Counted from the stretch's first letter, positions 36,148 to 46,111 are shown. The stretch is DNA of 64,000 nt from Falsochrobactrum shanghaiense (GCF_003149535.1 NZ_QGDB01000004.1:250501-314500); one strand, 5' to 3'. Numbers and translations are program-made. The notes: a model not told the origin generated them from the sequence alone.

Positions 36148-37235
36148 TGATAAATCGCATGTTCCCGGTTTGCATTCTGCGCATCCTGACGATCCTCCTG
36201 TTCTGCATGGGGCACAAGGCGGTGGCAAATGACAGTCCTGACCAGATCATGAGCCTGCAAGCCCCGACAATCAGCGCGAGCGAATGGTCCGCCTATGCCG
36301 GAAGGTTTCTTTCCGAAAATGGTCGCATCATTGATGATGCCAACGGCAATATCAGTCATAGCGAGGGGCAAGGATACGGATTGTTGCTGGCGGTGCTGGC
36401 CGATCGGCGGGCAGATTTTGAACTCATCTGGCGATTTACCGAAACCGAACTGCTCATCCGCCGCGACGGGCTGGCCGCATGGAAGTGGGATCCGATCGCG
36501 CGCCCGCATATAACCGACACCAACAATGCGTCCGACGGCGATATATTGATCGCCTATGCGCTGGCATTGGCGGCACACAAATGGCAGAATGAGATTTACT
36601 GGGACAAGGCTGCCACGATCGCCGGTTCCATCCTGAAAAAGCAGGTTATCGAGCATAATGGCCAGACTATCCTGCTTCCGGCCATGCGTGGATTTTCGCC
36701 CGAAGAGCGCTCCGATGGTCCCATCGTAAATCTTTCCTACTGGATTTTTGAGGCGCTGCCGGTGCTCAACCAGCTTTATCCTTCGACACTATGGGAGAAG
36801 CTGGGGAAGGACGGTGTCGAACTTCTTGGCGAGGCGCGTTTTGGCAGCAAGGGCTTGCCCGCCGACTGGACAAGCATTGAGGGCAAGCCGCAGCCTGCGT
36901 CGGGTTTCCCCGACGAATTCGGCTATAACAGTCTACGCATCGTGCTTTATCTCGTGCGGGCGGGATCAGGAAAAGACGTTATAACGCAGCAGCTGGCAAA
37001 AGCCATGCGGGGTGCGGATGGCGATGTGGAACTGGTCAAGCTGTCGAGCGGAAAGAGCACGGCCTCATTGAGCGATGCGGGTTACAAGGTCATCCCCGAA
37101 CTTGCTGACTGCATCCAGTCGGGAACGCGGCTTTCCCCGGCCTTGAGCACTTTCGCACCCACATCCTATTACCCCTCTACCCTGCATCTTCTAGCGTTGT
37201 CCTTTGCACGCCAAAATCATCCGGAGTGCTTATGA
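36144..37235 (+). CDS. bcsZ: Periplasmic endoglucanase BcsZ (GH8)
   Basis: 363 residues with an N-terminal signal (about 1-28). Glycoside hydrolase family 8 marks include ISHSEGQGYGLLLAVLADRR near residue 70, whose Glu is the expected acid, and TNNASDGDILIAYALALA near 130 with the Asp. BcsZ trims or edits nascent cellulose in the periplasm. Overlaps of four bases at both ends place it inside the bcs operon. Confidence 0.94.
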   Translation: MMINRMFPVCILRILTILLFCMGHKAVANDSPDQIMSLQAPTISASEWSAYAGRFLSENGRIIDDANGNISHSEGQGYGLLLAVLADRRADFELIWRFTETELLIRRDGLAAWKWDPIARPHITDTNNASDGDILIAYALALAAHKWQNEIYWDKAATIAGSILKKQVIEHNGQTILLPAMRGFSPEERSDGPIVNLSYWIFEALPVLNQLYPSTLWEKLGKDGVELLGEARFGSKGLPADWTSIEGKPQPASGFPDEFGYNSLRIVLYLVRAGSGKDVITQQLAKAMRGADGDVELVKLSSGKSTASLSDAGYKVIPELADCIQSGTRLSPALSTFAPTSYYPSTLHLLALSFARQNHPECL

Positions 37236-39346
37236 AAAAGCTGTTCACGGCATTTGTTCTGGCAATCATTGCATTGGTCGGCATCTTTTTCTGGCGAGAC
37301 GGCGTGGATGGCGTCGCTGACGGCAAATTCGCCTTTTCCGATACAGACGCGTCAAAATCGGAAACGCTGATCAAAGGCATCTTTCGTGCCGCACAGGCGG
37401 GCGATCAGCCAGCGACGGCTCCGCAAGTCGACGAAAGCGCCCTGCGCTATTTCGCTTCCCAAGGCGATACGGCAAGATTCCAGGCAGAAATCAAGCGCCT
37501 CAAGACACTTTATCCCAATTGGACTCCTCCCGATGATCCTTTGGCGCCGGCGGACAACCGTGACGAAAAGCTCGATGAGCTTTGGGCTCTTTATGGGGAA
37601 GGGCGATATGCTGAGCTGCGCAGGCTTATCGCGTCGCGCAAGGTAGAAGATGCTGCATGGGAAGCACCAGCAGAACTGCTTCAGAAACTTGAACACGCAG
37701 AAAAACGCCAGCGGCTGGTCAATGCATCCGACAACAAGCAATATGACATGGTGGTAAGCCTCGCCGCAGAAGCGCCGGAATTGCTGGTCTGCGGGGAAGT
37801 CGATGTCTTGTGGCGGCTGTCTGAAGCATTTGCGAAACTTGGAAAAACCGATCGCGCGCGCGATGGTTATATCTATATTCTGGACAACTGCACGGTTCAG
37901 GAAGAACGTCTGGCAACGATCCAGAAAGCGCTTGCGAACCTGCCTTATAACGAGGCTCAGGAGGTTCTGGCACATCAGAAAAACGGCACGGACGGCAAGG
38001 AAGAATTCGCGCCGCAAGCTGCCGATATTGCCCGCCATTTTCTGGCTTTGGCCGCTGGCGATCCTGAAATCAAGCTCGATCCGCACTATCTTTCCACTGT
38101 GGAGGCGCTTGCAGAGCAACAAAAACTCGCATCAGACGCAGAGATGCTCGGATGGTACTACTTGCGCCGCAATGATATGAAGCCCGCCGAAAACTGGCTG
38201 CTCCGGGCGCAGGAAAAGGATGATAGCCCCACCATCGCGCAGGGGCTGGCACTGGTGTTCAGCAGCCAGGCTCAATATGAGCAGGCTGAAAATGTCATGT
38301 ATCCCTGGCGCGAGCAGTCGCCAGAAGCAGCTTCACTGTATTTTTCCGCGGCTACCAATTTGCTGGCTTCCGATCCTCCGATCAAAATGCCTGCCAATAT
38401 TCCCCAGAATGTAATGACGCGCATTGCGGCTGCGACTATAGCGGCCAAAAATGCCGATACCGCGCAGCAACTGGGCTGGTATGCGCGTTCAGTGGGGCAG
38501 CATGCGTCCGCCATGCAGTGGTTCCAGACGGCTTTGGCGTGGGAGAAGTCCAATGAGCCTGCCGCCTATGGCTTGGCTCTGAGCCTTCATCTGGCCGAGG
38601 ATCAGGCGGCACTCGCCAGTCTTAAAAATACATGGTCCGGGCATTCACAGCGCATAGCGGATGTCGGGACGGAGCGCGCTCGACACAGCAATCCGGCGAT
38701 TGCTTCGGCTGTCCCGGAAAAAGCGGCGGCGCGGCCCGCCCAATCGGCTTCTGCAACAAAACACACGGTCGCGGAGGCCGCAAGACGCCGTGCCACTCCG
38801 GCAAGCGCCCGCAAAACGTCGACAGCCAATATCCGCGATTGCCAGCAGCCCCTTGCAGGCCCCTTGCCGACCGGCGGCAGCGCCGTCGCGCTTGGCTGGT
38901 GTCAGATGGACCGCAACAGACCGGTGGAAGCTGTGAAGAGTTTTGAATCCGCTCTTGCCAGTGGAACTTCGGCCGAACGCTCCGACGCAGCTTATGGACA
39001 GGCTCTTGCCTATCTGAGGCTCGGACTGCTCGATCAGGCTGCCGCAGCTTCGATCAAGGCACCCTTGAGCAAACAACGGCAGAAGGAATTGCGGGTTGCA
39101 ATCCTGTCTGATCGTGCTCTTGCGGCATATGAGGGCGGCAATTTCCGCGAGACATTATTGTTGCTGGAGCAGCGCTCGCAACTTGCGGCTCCACGCAAGG
39201 ACCTGATGGGATTGCAGGCGGCGGCCTATCTCAGGCTCAACCGGCTCAACGATTCCCGTATCGTCTATGAAGCTCTGGCCGCATCCGGTGACCGGGAAGG
39301 TATCCGTGGGCTGGCGGTGGTCAGGGAATTGATGGGGGAAAACTAG
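37232..39346 (+). CDS. TPR protein of the cellulose operon (BcsC-like, no barrel)
   Basis: 704 residues with an N-terminal membrane anchor or uncleaved signal (MKKLFTAFVLAIIALVGIFF). Almost the entire remainder is helical TPR-like repeat, with an Ala/Ser-rich insert around 480-540. It sits where BcsC would, but the 16-strand outer-membrane barrel that forms the C-terminal third of BcsC is absent. ATG at 37232 overlaps the bcsZ stop by four bases; a GTG two codons upstream is the alternative. It probably acts as a periplasmic scaffold. The outer-membrane exit for cellulose is not identified in the window. Confidence 0.75.
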   Translation: MKKLFTAFVLAIIALVGIFFWRDGVDGVADGKFAFSDTDASKSETLIKGIFRAAQAGDQPATAPQVDESALRYFASQGDTARFQAEIKRLKTLYPNWTPPDDPLAPADNRDEKLDELWALYGEGRYAELRRLIASRKVEDAAWEAPAELLQKLEHAEKRQRLVNASDNKQYDMVVSLAAEAPELLVCGEVDVLWRLSEAFAKLGKTDRARDGYIYILDNCTVQEERLATIQKALANLPYNEAQEVLAHQKNGTDGKEEFAPQAADIARHFLALAAGDPEIKLDPHYLSTVEALAEQQKLASDAEMLGWYYLRRNDMKPAENWLLRAQEKDDSPTIAQGLALVFSSQAQYEQAENVMYPWREQSPEAASLYFSAATNLLASDPPIKMPANIPQNVMTRIAAATIAAKNADTAQQLGWYARSVGQHASAMQWFQTALAWEKSNEPAAYGLALSLHLAEDQAALASLKNTWSGHSQRIADVGTERARHSNPAIASAVPEKAAARPAQSASATKHTVAEAARRRATPASARKTSTANIRDCQQPLAGPLPTGGSAVALGWCQMDRNRPVEAVKSFESALASGTSAERSDAAYGQALAYLRLGLLDQAAAASIKAPLSKQRQKELRVAILSDRALAAYEGGNFRETLLLLEQRSQLAAPRKDLMGLQAAAYLRLNRLNDSRIVYEALAASGDREGIRGLAVVRELMGEN

Positions 39347-39425
39347 AACATTTCCCTCAAAAGCGTGAAGCGCTTTTGTCTGGAATAATACGTAAAACAA
39401 ACAGATAAGGCGGTTTCGAGGATTG
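39346..39425. repeat. Dispersed-repeat fragment after the bcs genes
   Basis: Contains the palindrome AAAAGCG / CGCTTTT (39359-39377) and a stretch resembling the core of the other dispersed repeats. It begins at the stop codon of the TPR gene and could act as a transcription end. Confidence 0.35.
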
Positions 39426-39494
39426 TGTTCAGACTGGAGCCGCTCGAAGCGCCGTTTTCAGGATGACGGATTTTCTGATCCGTGAGGGCTCGAC

Positions 39495-42119
39495 ATGCGC
39501 ATAAGAAGCAGACAGAACAATATGTGGAAAGCTTCTGCCCGTTTAAGCTGCGGTGTGGTTCTTTATGCAGGGATTGCGACCGGCTGGATAGCTCTCGATA
39601 GTGGAAAGGCACAAGGTGCCGAGCCATTCCAGATACGCGCAGGCGATCTGCGGACGGACCGGCTGGCACATTCAGCAGAGCCCGCGCCATTTCAAATTCT
39701 GGAAAGCGATCTTGACACCAGAACCATGGTTTATTCCGGCACCCAATCGGCAGGCGATGCGCAGATTACCAATAATAGCGGCGAACAGATCCAGTTCAGA
39801 GATGACAGCACGGCATCCTCGGCGGCCATAATCAATAATACCGGCGGTGCGACGGATTTTCATGATCAATCGACCGCCGCTTCCGCCTTCATTACCAATA
39901 ATGCCGACGCCCGTCTGTCATTCAACCAGAACGCCACCGCCGCAGATGCCCGCATCACCAATAATGGCGCGGGCGTGCTCCTATTCAACGATGGAGCGTC
40001 GGCGGGCGATGCAGTCATCACCAATAATGGCACCGCCACATTCAATGGCCATTCCAGCGCTGACAATGCGTTGATCACCAATAATGCGACCGGCCAGATT
40101 GATTTCAACGATCGGGCACAGGCCGGGCGGCGTAATATTTATAATAATGGCCAGATTCGCTTCAATGGCCAAAGCAGCGCGCAAAACAACCAGATCGAAA
40201 ATAATCAAACGGGCCGGATCAGCTTTTCAGGCGACAGTTCCAGCGCAAACGCCATGGTCAATAATAGCGGTGGGCTTGAATTTACCGACGCTGCCACCGC
40301 CGGGCAGACGGCAATCATCAATAACCAGACCGGCTCGATTGCATTCAGCGGAACATCAAATGCCGCAGATGCAACGATTACCAATAATGGTTCCGTCAGT
40401 TTTTTCGGTGAAAGCCACGCCCGGGACGCACGGCTGATCAATAATGCAGGTGCAGCTTTGGCATTTCGCGAGCAATCGGGCGCTGATGCCAGCATGATCG
40501 TCAATGCGGGCGATCTGACCTTCAGCGACAGAAGCTCGGCCGGATCGGCGACCATATTGACCAGCGAAGGCGGTGTAATACGGTTTCAGGATCAGGCGGA
40601 TGGCGCAAGCGCGTCGCTTCACATCGACCAGAAGGGCGCGCTCGACACCAGCCTGTTGTCAACGCAGCACCTATCACTTGGCTCATTGACCAGCGCAGGC
40701 GACATCAATCTTGGTCGAACGGTTCTGAATGTGCAGAACAAGGCGGTTCTGAACGACACATCCAGAATGAGTCTCGTGCTCGGCTATGGCCAGCTGATTG
40801 CCAATGATGTGGAACTGCAAAATGGCATGCTGGCAATCACGCGTGCCGACGATTTCCTTTATGCGATAGGCGAAACCTATGAGATCGTTTCCGGCGCGAC
40901 TTTTTCCGGTTCCGGCTTCTCTTCCGCTGTGGCCCATGACTTTGCCTTTGTTGATCCGCGTCTGAACACGCCCGGCACCGCGATCACACTTGATCGCAAT
41001 GATGTGCGTTTCGAGGCGGTCGCCGAGACGCGAAACCAGCGTTCCGTCGCCGCCGCTATAGAGAGCATGGAGCAATCCGCATCTGTTTATCGCGCGATCA
41101 TCAGCAGCTCGCGGCCGCAGGCGATGGATGGCTTTGATCAGCTTTCGGGCGAAATTCATGCGACATTGATTGGCACTATTCCCGATCAGGGCAACCTGTT
41201 CAGGATGAACCTTCTTGAGAATGCCAATCATGCGGCCGTCGCGAGCCTTGGCGGATTTCAGCCATGGCGAAGCTGGCTGGCCGCGAGCGGCTCAACACAT
41301 ACCTATGATGGCGATACACTGTCCGCAAAAAGCGAGCTTACAGGTTATAGCATTACCGGAGGTTTCGACCGGGCGATTACAGATGGCTTTGCGCTCGGAT
41401 TTGCCGGAATATATGAGCAGAACACGCTGAAAATATCGGGGCGGGCAAGCAGCGCCGATATACGCTCATTTGGCGCAGGCATCTATTCCGGCTGGCAATA
41501 TGGTGATTTCGGGCTGCGCGGAGGCGCTACCTATCAGCACCATGCAATCGACACCCGGCGCGGGATCACCTTGTCCGCCTTGAATGGTTCTTTGCAAAGC
41601 GACTATAATGCATGGACAGGACAGATTTTTGCCGAAGCGGGCTATAATATCGGCCTGGCCGGTTTTCAGGTCGAACCATATCTGGGCGTGAGCTATCTTC
41701 GCAGCCGTTTCGATGGTTTTGCGGAATATGGTCTTGGAGATGCTGCGTTGAGCGGGCCATCACAGACCGCCGACAATGCACTTGGCATGGCTGGCCTGCG
41801 CATCAACAAGCGCTTCGATCTCAATAATAATTTCCGCCTCGACACGCGCTTTGCCGTGGAGTGGAACCGGGCATTTCATGAATATAGCCGGGTGCGCTAT
41901 TTATCCTTCAATTCCGGCCTGCCATTTGAAACCGCCGGTTCCGATGTCGGTCGCGACAGCGCCGCACTCAGCGCGCAATTGTTGTTCTCGCGCTCCGATA
42001 GTCTAGAGTTTGGCGCATTCTATAATGGCCTGATCGGCAAGAATAAAAGCGGCCATCGTTTTGGCGCCAATGCAACAGTGCGGTTTGGCACCGATACCCC
42101 CCGGACATGGGAGCGCTGA
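39495..42119 (+). CDS. Autotransporter with repeat passenger
   Basis: 874 residues. An extended signal peptide (cleavage near AQGA-EP, residue 42) is followed by a passenger with about 15 repeats of 19-21 residues (84-384), each built around ITNN...F...SxAxxA. A linker region (385-590) follows. A C-terminal autotransporter barrel (about 600-870) begins at PWRSWLAASGSTHTYDGD, ends near ATVRF and is extended by ten residues. The repeat period fits a right-handed beta-helix exposed on the cell surface. It lies 150 bases after the bcs TPR gene on the same strand, so surface adhesion or matrix function with cellulose is plausible. No homologue was checked. Confidence 0.85.
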   Translation: MRIRSRQNNMWKASARLSCGVVLYAGIATGWIALDSGKAQGAEPFQIRAGDLRTDRLAHSAEPAPFQILESDLDTRTMVYSGTQSAGDAQITNNSGEQIQFRDDSTASSAAIINNTGGATDFHDQSTAASAFITNNADARLSFNQNATAADARITNNGAGVLLFNDGASAGDAVITNNGTATFNGHSSADNALITNNATGQIDFNDRAQAGRRNIYNNGQIRFNGQSSAQNNQIENNQTGRISFSGDSSSANAMVNNSGGLEFTDAATAGQTAIINNQTGSIAFSGTSNAADATITNNGSVSFFGESHARDARLINNAGAALAFREQSGADASMIVNAGDLTFSDRSSAGSATILTSEGGVIRFQDQADGASASLHIDQKGALDTSLLSTQHLSLGSLTSAGDINLGRTVLNVQNKAVLNDTSRMSLVLGYGQLIANDVELQNGMLAITRADDFLYAIGETYEIVSGATFSGSGFSSAVAHDFAFVDPRLNTPGTAITLDRNDVRFEAVAETRNQRSVAAAIESMEQSASVYRAIISSSRPQAMDGFDQLSGEIHATLIGTIPDQGNLFRMNLLENANHAAVASLGGFQPWRSWLAASGSTHTYDGDTLSAKSELTGYSITGGFDRAITDGFALGFAGIYEQNTLKISGRASSADIRSFGAGIYSGWQYGDFGLRGGATYQHHAIDTRRGITLSALNGSLQSDYNAWTGQIFAEAGYNIGLAGFQVEPYLGVSYLRSRFDGFAEYGLGDAALSGPSQTADNALGMAGLRINKRFDLNNNFRLDTRFAVEWNRAFHEYSRVRYLSFNSGLPFETAGSDVGRDSAALSAQLLFSRSDSLEFGAFYNGLIGKNKSGHRFGANATVRFGTDTPRTWER
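39744..40647 (+). repeat. 60-bp tandem repeats coding the passenger
   Basis: About 15 imperfect units of 57-63 bp, marked by ATTACCAATAAT or ATCAATAAT at the start of each. They encode the 19-21-residue repeats of the autotransporter. Protein-level periodicity is stronger than DNA identity, so the array is old rather than freshly duplicated. Confidence 0.8.
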
Positions 42120-42269
42120 TCCAAACCTGGCTCTGGAGAAATGAAAATTTTGCAGCAAAGCTCGCTCGCATGCGACAAATTTATGACGAACTCATAAACG
42201 CGCTGAAAACAATTGGCGGTGTAGGTTCCGGCGCATGATTCCAGCAGATTACCTTCGTGGCAGGAGATT

Positions 42270-44792
42270 ATGATACCGCAATCCGCCTTAATTGCACCAG
42301 TCGACCTTCAACCCGCGGGCGCCGCTATCAGGAACAGAGGCATTGAGGGGTTTCTTCGCGGTGAAAATGCCAGGCTTGACCTGCATGTCCTTTACAGGAA
42401 CTGGCGCACCGCGAAGAGAGCAAGCCACTTGCCGCTTTACGATGAAGCCGTTCTGGGCCGCATCGGACGCGCGGGCAATCATACGGCACTTGTTCGCGCC
42501 CTATCGGATGGCACCTTCGTCTTTGCACATGCCGGTCCCGCTTTTGAGGAATGGATCGGCGAGGAAGCCTCAGGACGCACTGTCGATGCGTTGCAGCCCG
42601 GTTGTGCCCATCTCCTTCTCGAAGGCATGCAGGATGCGTTGCGTCAGAAGCAGCCCATTCATCTCGTCGCCTATCCCGAGCACAGCGGTTATGTCCGCGC
42701 CCATGACCTGGTCATCTTTCCGCTATCGAGCCGCTGGGGCGGTTCGCTACTTCTCGCCTACGTCTGCCCGCGCCTGAAAAAATACAGCCTCGTAGACGCG
42801 ATCTTCGCTTCGACCACGAATGGTCTCATGGCGCTGACGCCGGTGCGCAGCCGGGAAGGCATTGTCGATGATTTCCGGCTCGTGGCGCTCAATCAGGGTG
42901 CCGCCGATCTCGTTCGGCAATCGATCGATGAATTGCGCTGGCAGCGTCTCACGGACCTCTTTCCGCATCTGCGCAGCACAGGGGTCATAGTTCAACTGGT
43001 TGAGGCGTCGCGAACCAAGGTCGCCGTTGATTTCGAGTTCCCCTATCCCTCATCGCATCGCGGTGTACGATACTTTTCGATGCACGCTTCCGCCATGGAG
43101 GATCTGGTCTCAGTCAGTCTGGTCGACGTCACCGAAATCCGGAATCGGGAAGAATCCTTCCGCCTGCTGTTCCAGGACAGCCCGCTCCCGATGTTCGTCT
43201 ATAATCCCGAAACCATGCAGATGCGGGATGTCAACGTAGCCGCCGTCGAGCATTATGGCTATGGCCGCGACCATTTCCTTTCCATGGGCCTGTTGGACAT
43301 TCAGCCACCTGAGGAAAGGGAACGTGCGCGCCAGATTTTGGCTCAGCCATCAATCCCGACGGACACAGGCGATATCTGGAAGCATATCAAGGCCGATGGC
43401 TCCATCATCGAGGTCCGAGCCTATTCCCGCCAGGTTGATTATAAGGGACAGCCGGCGCGTCTGGCGGTGGTTGTCGATGTCACCGAACAGCGCCAAACGG
43501 AAGCACGCATCAGCTTCATGGCGCATCACGACGCGCTGACGGCACTGCCGAACCGGGTGCTCTTCCTCGACGAACTGCGCCGCACCCTGCGCCACTTCGA
43601 ACGCCACAACCAGCCGGCAGCGATCCTTTGCATCGATCTCGACTATTTCAAGGACGTGAACGATACGCTTGGCCACCCCATCGGCGACAAGCTGCTGCAA
43701 CAGGTGAGTGAACGCCTCCGCGGAGCCCTGCGCGACAATGATCTCGTCGCCCGCCTTGGTGGTGATGAATTTGCCGTTATCCAGCGCGATCTTGCCGAGC
43801 CCGGCGATGCCGGCGCGCTTTCGGATCGTCTGATTTCAGTGCTGTCCCAGCCCTATGACATAAATGGCCATATGATGGTGATCGGCGCCTCGATCGGGAT
43901 CGCCCTTGTGCCTACTGACGGCGATAGCGCCGACACGCTTCTCAAGAATGCCGATATGGCTCTCTACCGGGCAAAGGATGAAGGCCGTGGCACTTTCCGC
44001 TATTTCCAGCCGGAGATGGACGCGCGGGTGAAGGCCCGCCGCGCGCTTGAAGTCGAATTGCGCAGGGCTCTGGTCGCGGGCGAGTTTGCCCTTCACTATC
44101 AGCCCTTTGTCTCGATCGAAACCGGCAGGATCAACGGCTTTGAAGCGCTGTTGCGCTGGCACCATCCCGAGCGGGGCATGGTGCCGCCAATCGAGTTCAT
44201 TCCTCTGGCAGAGGATATCGGTCTCATCGTTCCGATCGGCGAATGGGTGCTGCAACAGGCCTGCCGCGACGCGGCCAGATGGCCGGACGACACGCGCGTC
44301 GCCGTCAATATCTCGGCAGTGCAGTTCAAGGGTCAGAAACTCGCCAATGTCGTGAATACAGCCCTGGCCATGTCCGGCATATCGCCGGGGCGTCTCGAAC
44401 TCGAAATTACCGAGTCCGTATTGCTGCATGACAGCGAAGCCAATGTTGCGATGCTGCACCAGCTCCGGGCCCTTGGCGTCCGTATCTCGATGGATGATTT
44501 CGGCACCGGTTATTCCTCGCTGTCCTATCTCCGCTCGTTCCCATTCGACAAGATCAAGATCGACCAGTCCTTCGTGCGCGAGATCGTCAATAGTTCCGGC
44601 GATGCGGCCATCGTCAGCGCTGTTGTCGGCATGGGTACCAGCCTTGGCATCTCGACAACGGCAGAGGGCGTTGAGACTATCGAACAGCTTGAGCGATTGC
44701 GAGCCGAGGGCTGTACGGAAGTCCAGGGCTACTTCCTGGGCCGCCCCATGCCCGTAAGCGACGCGCAACAATTGCTGGCGCATCAGATCTGA
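42270..44792 (+). CDS. PAS-GGDEF-EAL c-di-GMP signalling protein
   Basis: 840 residues, no clear membrane segments. N-terminal PAS-like region (1-280), then a recognisable PAS domain (about 290-405), GGDEF (about 415-575) and EAL (about 590-835). GGDEF is intact at residue 496 and preceded five residues earlier by an inhibitory-site RxxD (RDND). EAL motifs are intact: FEALLRW near 622, NISAVQF, EITES, DDFGTGYSS, KIDQSF and EGVET. It could make, break or switch c-di-GMP. It starts at ATG 42270 after CAGGAG. Its place behind the cellulose genes suggests local control of PilZ-containing BcsA; this is inferred. Confidence 0.93.
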   Translation: MIPQSALIAPVDLQPAGAAIRNRGIEGFLRGENARLDLHVLYRNWRTAKRASHLPLYDEAVLGRIGRAGNHTALVRALSDGTFVFAHAGPAFEEWIGEEASGRTVDALQPGCAHLLLEGMQDALRQKQPIHLVAYPEHSGYVRAHDLVIFPLSSRWGGSLLLAYVCPRLKKYSLVDAIFASTTNGLMALTPVRSREGIVDDFRLVALNQGAADLVRQSIDELRWQRLTDLFPHLRSTGVIVQLVEASRTKVAVDFEFPYPSSHRGVRYFSMHASAMEDLVSVSLVDVTEIRNREESFRLLFQDSPLPMFVYNPETMQMRDVNVAAVEHYGYGRDHFLSMGLLDIQPPEERERARQILAQPSIPTDTGDIWKHIKADGSIIEVRAYSRQVDYKGQPARLAVVVDVTEQRQTEARISFMAHHDALTALPNRVLFLDELRRTLRHFERHNQPAAILCIDLDYFKDVNDTLGHPIGDKLLQQVSERLRGALRDNDLVARLGGDEFAVIQRDLAEPGDAGALSDRLISVLSQPYDINGHMMVIGASIGIALVPTDGDSADTLLKNADMALYRAKDEGRGTFRYFQPEMDARVKARRALEVELRRALVAGEFALHYQPFVSIETGRINGFEALLRWHHPERGMVPPIEFIPLAEDIGLIVPIGEWVLQQACRDAARWPDDTRVAVNISAVQFKGQKLANVVNTALAMSGISPGRLELEITESVLLHDSEANVAMLHQLRALGVRISMDDFGTGYSSLSYLRSFPFDKIKIDQSFVREIVNSSGDAAIVSAVVGMGTSLGISTTAEGVETIEQLERLRAEGCTEVQGYFLGRPMPVSDAQQLLAHQI

Positions 44793-44927
44793 CTTGGATC
44801 TTTGCTCCAAAACCCATCCGCGCCATCGCTTGTCGGTGTGTCCGGGGCTCTGATGGGATGGACGCCCCTCCGACGGCCTTCATGTGGCAGAATGGGTGCG
44901 TTTAGCACCATTGAGGAGGATGCGGCC

Positions 44928-45290
44928 ATGGAAGAGATTACTACAGTTGGTTTGGATCTGGCGAAGAATGTATTTCAGGTCCACGGAAGTGACAGTGACG
45001 GACGAGTTCTGTTGCGCAAGAAATTACGACGAGAGCAATTGCTGCCATTCTCCGCCAAACAGCCTGTTTGCATGGTGGCGATGGAAGCGTGTTCCAGCAG
45101 TCATCATTGGGGCCGAGAGATTGGCGCTCTGGGGCATACAGTTCGATTGATCCCGCCAGCTTATGTGAAGCCATTTGTGAAGCATCAGAAGAATGATGCG
45201 GAAACGATCTGCGAGGCAGTTTTGCGTCCTACGATGCGGTTTGTGCTGTAAAAAGTGAACAGACCCAAGCTGCAGCTATGTTGTTTAAAG
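44928..45290 (+). pseudogene. IS110-family transposase, N-terminal remnant
   Basis: Starts MEEITTVGLDLAKNVFQVHG, the IS110/IS1111 DEDD-type N-terminus, with an upstream TGAGGAGG ribosome site. The frame runs to MRFVL then stops at 45251. One missing G (GTGCTGTAA for the expected GTGGCTGTAA) shifts the frame; the next frame continues VKSEQTQAAAMLFK. It is then cut at about 45290 where IS630 sequence begins. Non-functional. Confidence 0.85.
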
Positions 45291-45300
45291 CGTGTGGCAT

Positions 45301-45821
45301 CTATTCGACCTCATACCCTGCGGCTTTGAAGAAGTTTTTGCATTCATCGACGGAGAATAGGCTGATGATGCCACCGATGGCTTGCGTGATGGTATCGAAG
45401 CTGTGTGCGGCTCGCTTTCGCAGAAGCGCCTTGAGTTTTGAGAATGCCATTTCGATGGGGTTGAGGTCTGGCGAATAAGGCGGCAGGAAGAGAAGCCATG
45501 CGCCTTTCGCTTTGACCAACAACTCTGCTCTTTCGCTTTTATGGAAGCCGACATTGTCGAGGATGACGATGTCGCCGGGCGAGCGTGTCGGCACAAGCTG
45601 TGTTTCGATCCATGGCGCGATCAGGCCATGGCATCGCAGACCAGCAATAAGTGCCTGGGTTTTCCAGTGACCGAATGGAGCATAGGCGGCAAAACAGCTG
45701 CCTCTGGCAGACCATCCGGTGCGTTTTGACAGGCGTGTGTTTGTTGAAGAAAGGCTTTCGGCGATTGATCCATAGATCACGTGCCCTAGCGTCTGGCGAC
45801 GACGCCTGTCGGCTCCGTTGA
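45301..45821 (-). pseudogene. IS630-family transposase remnant
   Basis: The C-terminal part of an IS630 DDE transposase reads STNTRLSKRTGWSARGSCFA, VILDNVGFHKSERAELLVK and FLPPYSPDLNPIEMAFSKLK. About 14 residues expected between APWI and ETQLVPT are missing (in-frame deletion), and the N-terminal helix-turn-helix part is absent. It interrupts the IS110 remnant. Confidence 0.8.
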
Positions 45822-45900
45822 TCGGGCAATTTCTGCTCGCACTGCAGGGGTCGTTCGCGCTTGAGGATGGATTTGCATCATCACAGGGCCTCATTGATCA
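45822..45900 (-). pseudogene. IS481-like transposase N-terminal fragment
   Basis: The minus strand reads MMQIHPQARTTPAVRAEIAR and four more residues, the start of an IS481-type transposase. It is joined to the IS630 remnant. Only about 25 codons remain. Confidence 0.5.
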
Positions 45901-46111
45901 TGGTTTCGAAACGCCACGCATTTTCAGCAATAGCCCAACCTACCTCATCCCAATGACGTTCCGCAACCGAACAGCTAGGGGTATTACAACGCAAAGAGAC
46001 AAACGCCGTTAGCTGAGCAGTGGTGAAACGGCTAATGTCTTCTCTTTAAAAAGGCCCAGATAAACTGTGAACTGATGGGGTGAGATTGGGGACAGGGAAG
46101 CATAAAACAAC

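Noticed and set aside
39744..40647. Regular 60-bp repeats considered as a CRISPR-like array
   Set aside because: Units are contiguous, coding and without unique spacers; they encode the autotransporter passenger.
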